A stretch of DNA of 6,223 bases, from the NCBI GenBank assembly GCA_910586175.1, contig CAJUIJ010000019.1:8032-14254 (forward strand). Reading direction: 5' to 3'. The notes beneath the pieces were generated by a model. That model was not told where the DNA came from. It was given only the letters and a program-made list of their open reading frames with translations, and did not search any database. Shown in pieces: positions 4,049 through 6,223 of the stretch. Positions within the stretch are counted from its first letter, which is position 1. Every line of letters starts with the position of its first letter. A program made the position numbers and the translations under genes. The stretch comes from an uncultured Muribaculaceae bacterium (lineage in GTDB: Bacteria > Bacteroidota > Bacteroidia > Bacteroidales > Muribaculaceae).

Positions 4049-6223
4049 CCGGACTCTCCCTGTGTGTCACCCTCTTTAGATTTGTGGCGGTGCATCCGCT
4101 CCGACAGCCGTTGAAGCACAACCCAGAACGCCGGCACGCAAGTGGTGCCGATAAGCGCGTTGACCACCATGCCGAACACTACGGCTGTGCCTAAGTCGAT
4201 GCGCGAATGTGCACCCGCCCCGCTGCTGAAGAGAAGTGGCAGCACACCGAAGATAAAGGCTAAGGCCGTCATCATAATTGGCCGGAATCGTATCACACCG
4301 GCATCATGTGCCGACTGCACGATATCCTTGCCTGACTTGCGGAAGTCCATCGCATACTCCACAATCAAGATAGCATTTTTTGCCGACATGCCAAGCACCA
4401 ATATCAATCCGATTTGGGTGTATACATTTATGCTCTCGCCCATAAGCAGCGTGCCGAGCAGCGTGCCGAGCACGGCGATTGGCATTGCCAACACCACCGC
4501 TATCGGGTCGCTCCAGCTCTCATATTGCGCGGCGAGCACAAGCAGCGTCATGATTATGGCGAATATGAATACCACCGACACCGTGGTGCCCGATTGCGTC
4601 TCCTGATAGGCCATGCCGGTCCATGCATACGAATAGTTGGTGCCTAAGGTGTTAGTGAGCAATTCCTCCATGGCCTCGATACCCTCCGACGAACTTACAC
4701 CTTTGGCCGGGGTGCCTGTCACCGAAGCTGTCTGATACATGTTGTAACGGTTCACCTGCGGTTCCCCCATAACCTCCTGCATAGAGGCGAATGCCGAGAA
4801 CGGCACCATCTTACCCTCGGCATTCATCACCGAGAGCCGGAGCACATCGTCGGGCTTGGCACGCGACAGGCCGTCTGCCTGCATCGTTACCTGAAATGTG
4901 CGCTGAAAGTCCACAAAGTCGTTGACATAGCTCGAACCCATGGTGCGTGCCAACACAGCATATATATCCTCAACATTCACGCCAAGCATCTCCGCGCGGT
5001 TGCGGTCCACATTGATTTGATATTGCGGCACTGTGCCTTGATACAGCGAAGTGAGCGATTCAAGGCGTGGATCCTTTCGCGCCGCCTCCTGAAGTGCGGC
5101 TATAGCCTTCTGCATCTGCTGTGCCCCGAGACTGTTGATGTCAAGAAGCTGCATCTGCAAGCCCGAAGTGAGGCCGAGGCCCATGATGGCCGGAGGGTTG
5201 ATGCAGAATGTCACCGCCTCCTGTTGGCGCGATGCTATGCCCTGCACCTTCGCCATTATCTCATATATGTCGGTATGCTTACGCTCCTTCCATGGCACGA
5301 GCATCATAAACAACGAAGCCTCATTTCCACCCGAACCACCTCCGAGCATCGACGCCCCGGCTACGCTCATGGCATATTGCACCTCAGGCACCTCCTTGTT
5401 GATATCGGCCACAACGGCATCTACCACCTTCTCGGTGCGCGTCAGTGATGCCCCGGTGGGGAGCTGTATATTGGCCATGAAATATCCCATATCCTCTTCC
5501 GGCAGATAACTCGACGGCCTGTTGACAAACCATACCAGTGCCAATATAGCCACAGCCGAATATACACCCAACGTTAGCCCCGGGCGTTTCAGCAGCAGGC
5601 TTATTACATTGTTATATAGTTTCTCAGTCTTGTCCCATATGAAGTTGAATCCGCGGTAAAGTATGTTGACCTTGCGGTCAGGATTCCGCTTCTTCAGGAA
5701 GAGGGCGCATAGGGCCGGGGTGAGCGTGAGCGCGTTGAAGCCCGAGAAGGCAGTCGAAACCGCTATGGTAAGGGCAAACTGTTTGTAAAGCTGCCCCGTG
5801 ATACCGGATATGAATGCTGTCGGAACGAATACTGCCATAAGCACAAGCACCTCACCGACTACCGGCCCGGTAAGTTCCTGCATTGCTTTGACAGCCGCCT
5901 CCTTCGGTGTAAGCGTGCCTTGGTCCACAAGTCGAGAACAATCTTCCACCACCACGATAGCATCGTCGACCACAATGGCAATCGCAAGTACGAGACCGAA
6001 AAGCGTGAGCGTATTGAGCGAGAACCCCATTATCTTCATCACTGCGAAGGTGGCTATGAGCGATACCGGAATCGTGATCATCGGTATAACGACCGCACGC
6101 CAATTCTGCAAGAAGAATAGTATCACGATCATCACTATGAGCGTGGTGAGCAGGAATGTGGTGGTGAGGTCGGTAAGTGACTCGCGCACATAGTCGGTGG
6201 CGTTCATGATTACGCGATAATGC
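3967..6223 (-). CDS. RND multidrug efflux transporter, HAE1/AcrB family (5' end outside window)
   Basis: This is the C-terminal ~750 residues of an inner-membrane proton-driven efflux pump (full family length about 1,030-1,060); the frame stays open through the window edge. Residues are counted from the in-frame Met codon at 6207, which is internal. The fragment begins at about AcrB TM2: TM2-TM6 at roughly 18-170, TM7 at 213-229, the second large periplasmic porter/docking domain at 230-545, TM8-TM12 at 543-698. Proton-relay residues are intact: Asp81-Asp82 in TM4 (AIVVDDAIVVVE; AcrB D407/D408), Lys610 in TM10 (GMSAKNAILIVEYA; K940), Arg640 (R971) and Thr647 (T978) in RFRPIMMTALAF. The family normally works with a periplasmic adaptor and a TolC-type channel; any adaptor gene would lie upstream, beyond the window, and no channel gene follows. 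After TM12 there is a ~48-residue Ser/Pro/Ala-rich hydrophilic tail, longer than AcrB's, whose last ~27 residues are antisense to the thioesterase gene. It looks functional; substrate is unknown. Confidence 0.95.
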   Translation of the reverse strand, partial: HYRVIMNATDYVRESLTDLTTTFLLTTLIVMIVILFFLQNWRAVVIPMITIPVSLIATFAVMKIMGFSLNTLTLFGLVLAIAIVVDDAIVVVEDCSRLVDQGTLTPKEAAVKAMQELTGPVVGEVLVLMAVFVPTAFISGITGQLYKQFALTIAVSTAFSGFNALTLTPALCALFLKKRNPDRKVNILYRGFNFIWDKTEKLYNNVISLLLKRPGLTLGVYSAVAILALVWFVNRPSSYLPEEDMGYFMANIQLPTGASLTRTEKVVDAVVADINKEVPEVQYAMSVAGASMLGGGSGGNEASLFMMLVPWKERKHTDIYEIMAKVQGIASRQQEAVTFCINPPAIMGLGLTSGLQMQLLDINSLGAQQMQKAIAALQEAARKDPRLESLTSLYQGTVPQYQINVDRNRAEMLGVNVEDIYAVLARTMGSSYVNDFVDFQRTFQVTMQADGLSRAKPDDVLRLSVMNAEGKMVPFSAFASMQEVMGEPQVNRYNMYQTASVTGTPAKGVSSSEGIEAMEELLTNTLGTNYSYAWTGMAYQETQSGTTVSVVFIFAIIMTLLVLAAQYESWSDPIAVVLAMPIAVLGTLLGTLLMGESINVYTQIGLILVLGMSAKNAILIVEYAMDFRKSGKDIVQSAHDAGVIRFRPIMMTALAFIFGVLPLLFSSGAGAHSRIDLGTAVVFGMVVNALIGTTCVPAFWVVLQRLSERMHRHKSKEGDTQGESGQSRGASSTPAPKSVSPSAESDSASSI

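Noticed and set aside
4142..5509. Several plus-strand frames opposite the RND transporter
   Set aside because: They are shadows of a clearly coding minus-strand gene, with no family resemblance and no start signals.
6205..6207. ATG at 6207 (minus strand) as the start of the transporter
   Set aside because: The frame continues open to the window edge with family-like residues (HYRVI) before it, and the N-terminal third of an RND pump would be missing.

Overview
This window looks like a chromosomal piece of a Bacteroidales bacterium, most likely Muribaculaceae or a Prevotella-like relative. Three things point there: Bacteroidetes-type promoter boxes (TAnnTTTG) stand upstream of three genes; most starts lack a clear Shine-Dalgarno and have A/T-rich leaders instead; and the first gene ends in the short C-terminal tail (YFNLQG...V.NP..G) common on exported proteins of this order. 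The genus assignment is an inference from sequence style.

Layout: (1) 1-1516 holds a promoter, a secreted protein of unknown function and a strong intrinsic terminator. (2) 1517-1718 is an intergenic stretch with a degenerate three-copy 23-bp tandem repeat and the promoter of the next gene. (3) 1719-2687 encodes an Rpn/PDDEXK_2-family nuclease. Its C-terminal part carries eight perfect EGRA tetrapeptide repeats, and an in-frame internal ATG could produce a separate 76-residue C-terminal protein, as in the Rpn gene-within-gene toxin-antitoxin/anti-phage systems. (4) 2701-2743 is a palindrome with a T-run and a promoter, leading into a small lipoprotein (2759-3262) and, 45 bp later, an acyl-ACP thioesterase (3308-4048). 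(5) 3967-6223 on the minus strand is the C-terminal part, about 750 residues, of an RND (HAE1/AcrB-type) efflux transporter whose beginning lies outside the window. Its 3' end overlaps the thioesterase gene by 82 bp.

The lipoprotein and thioesterase may be co-transcribed. The other genes look like independent units: a secreted protein, a defence-type or selfish nuclease, a lipid-metabolism enzyme and a drug-efflux pump. The nearest thing to an under-described system is the Rpn gene with its nested, repeat-containing C-terminal reading frame. Other points of note are the antisense C-terminal tail of the pump and an Asn-to-Tyr change at a catalytic-motif position of the thioesterase. Base composition shifts along the window: the first two genes are AT-rich, and the last three are more GC-rich.
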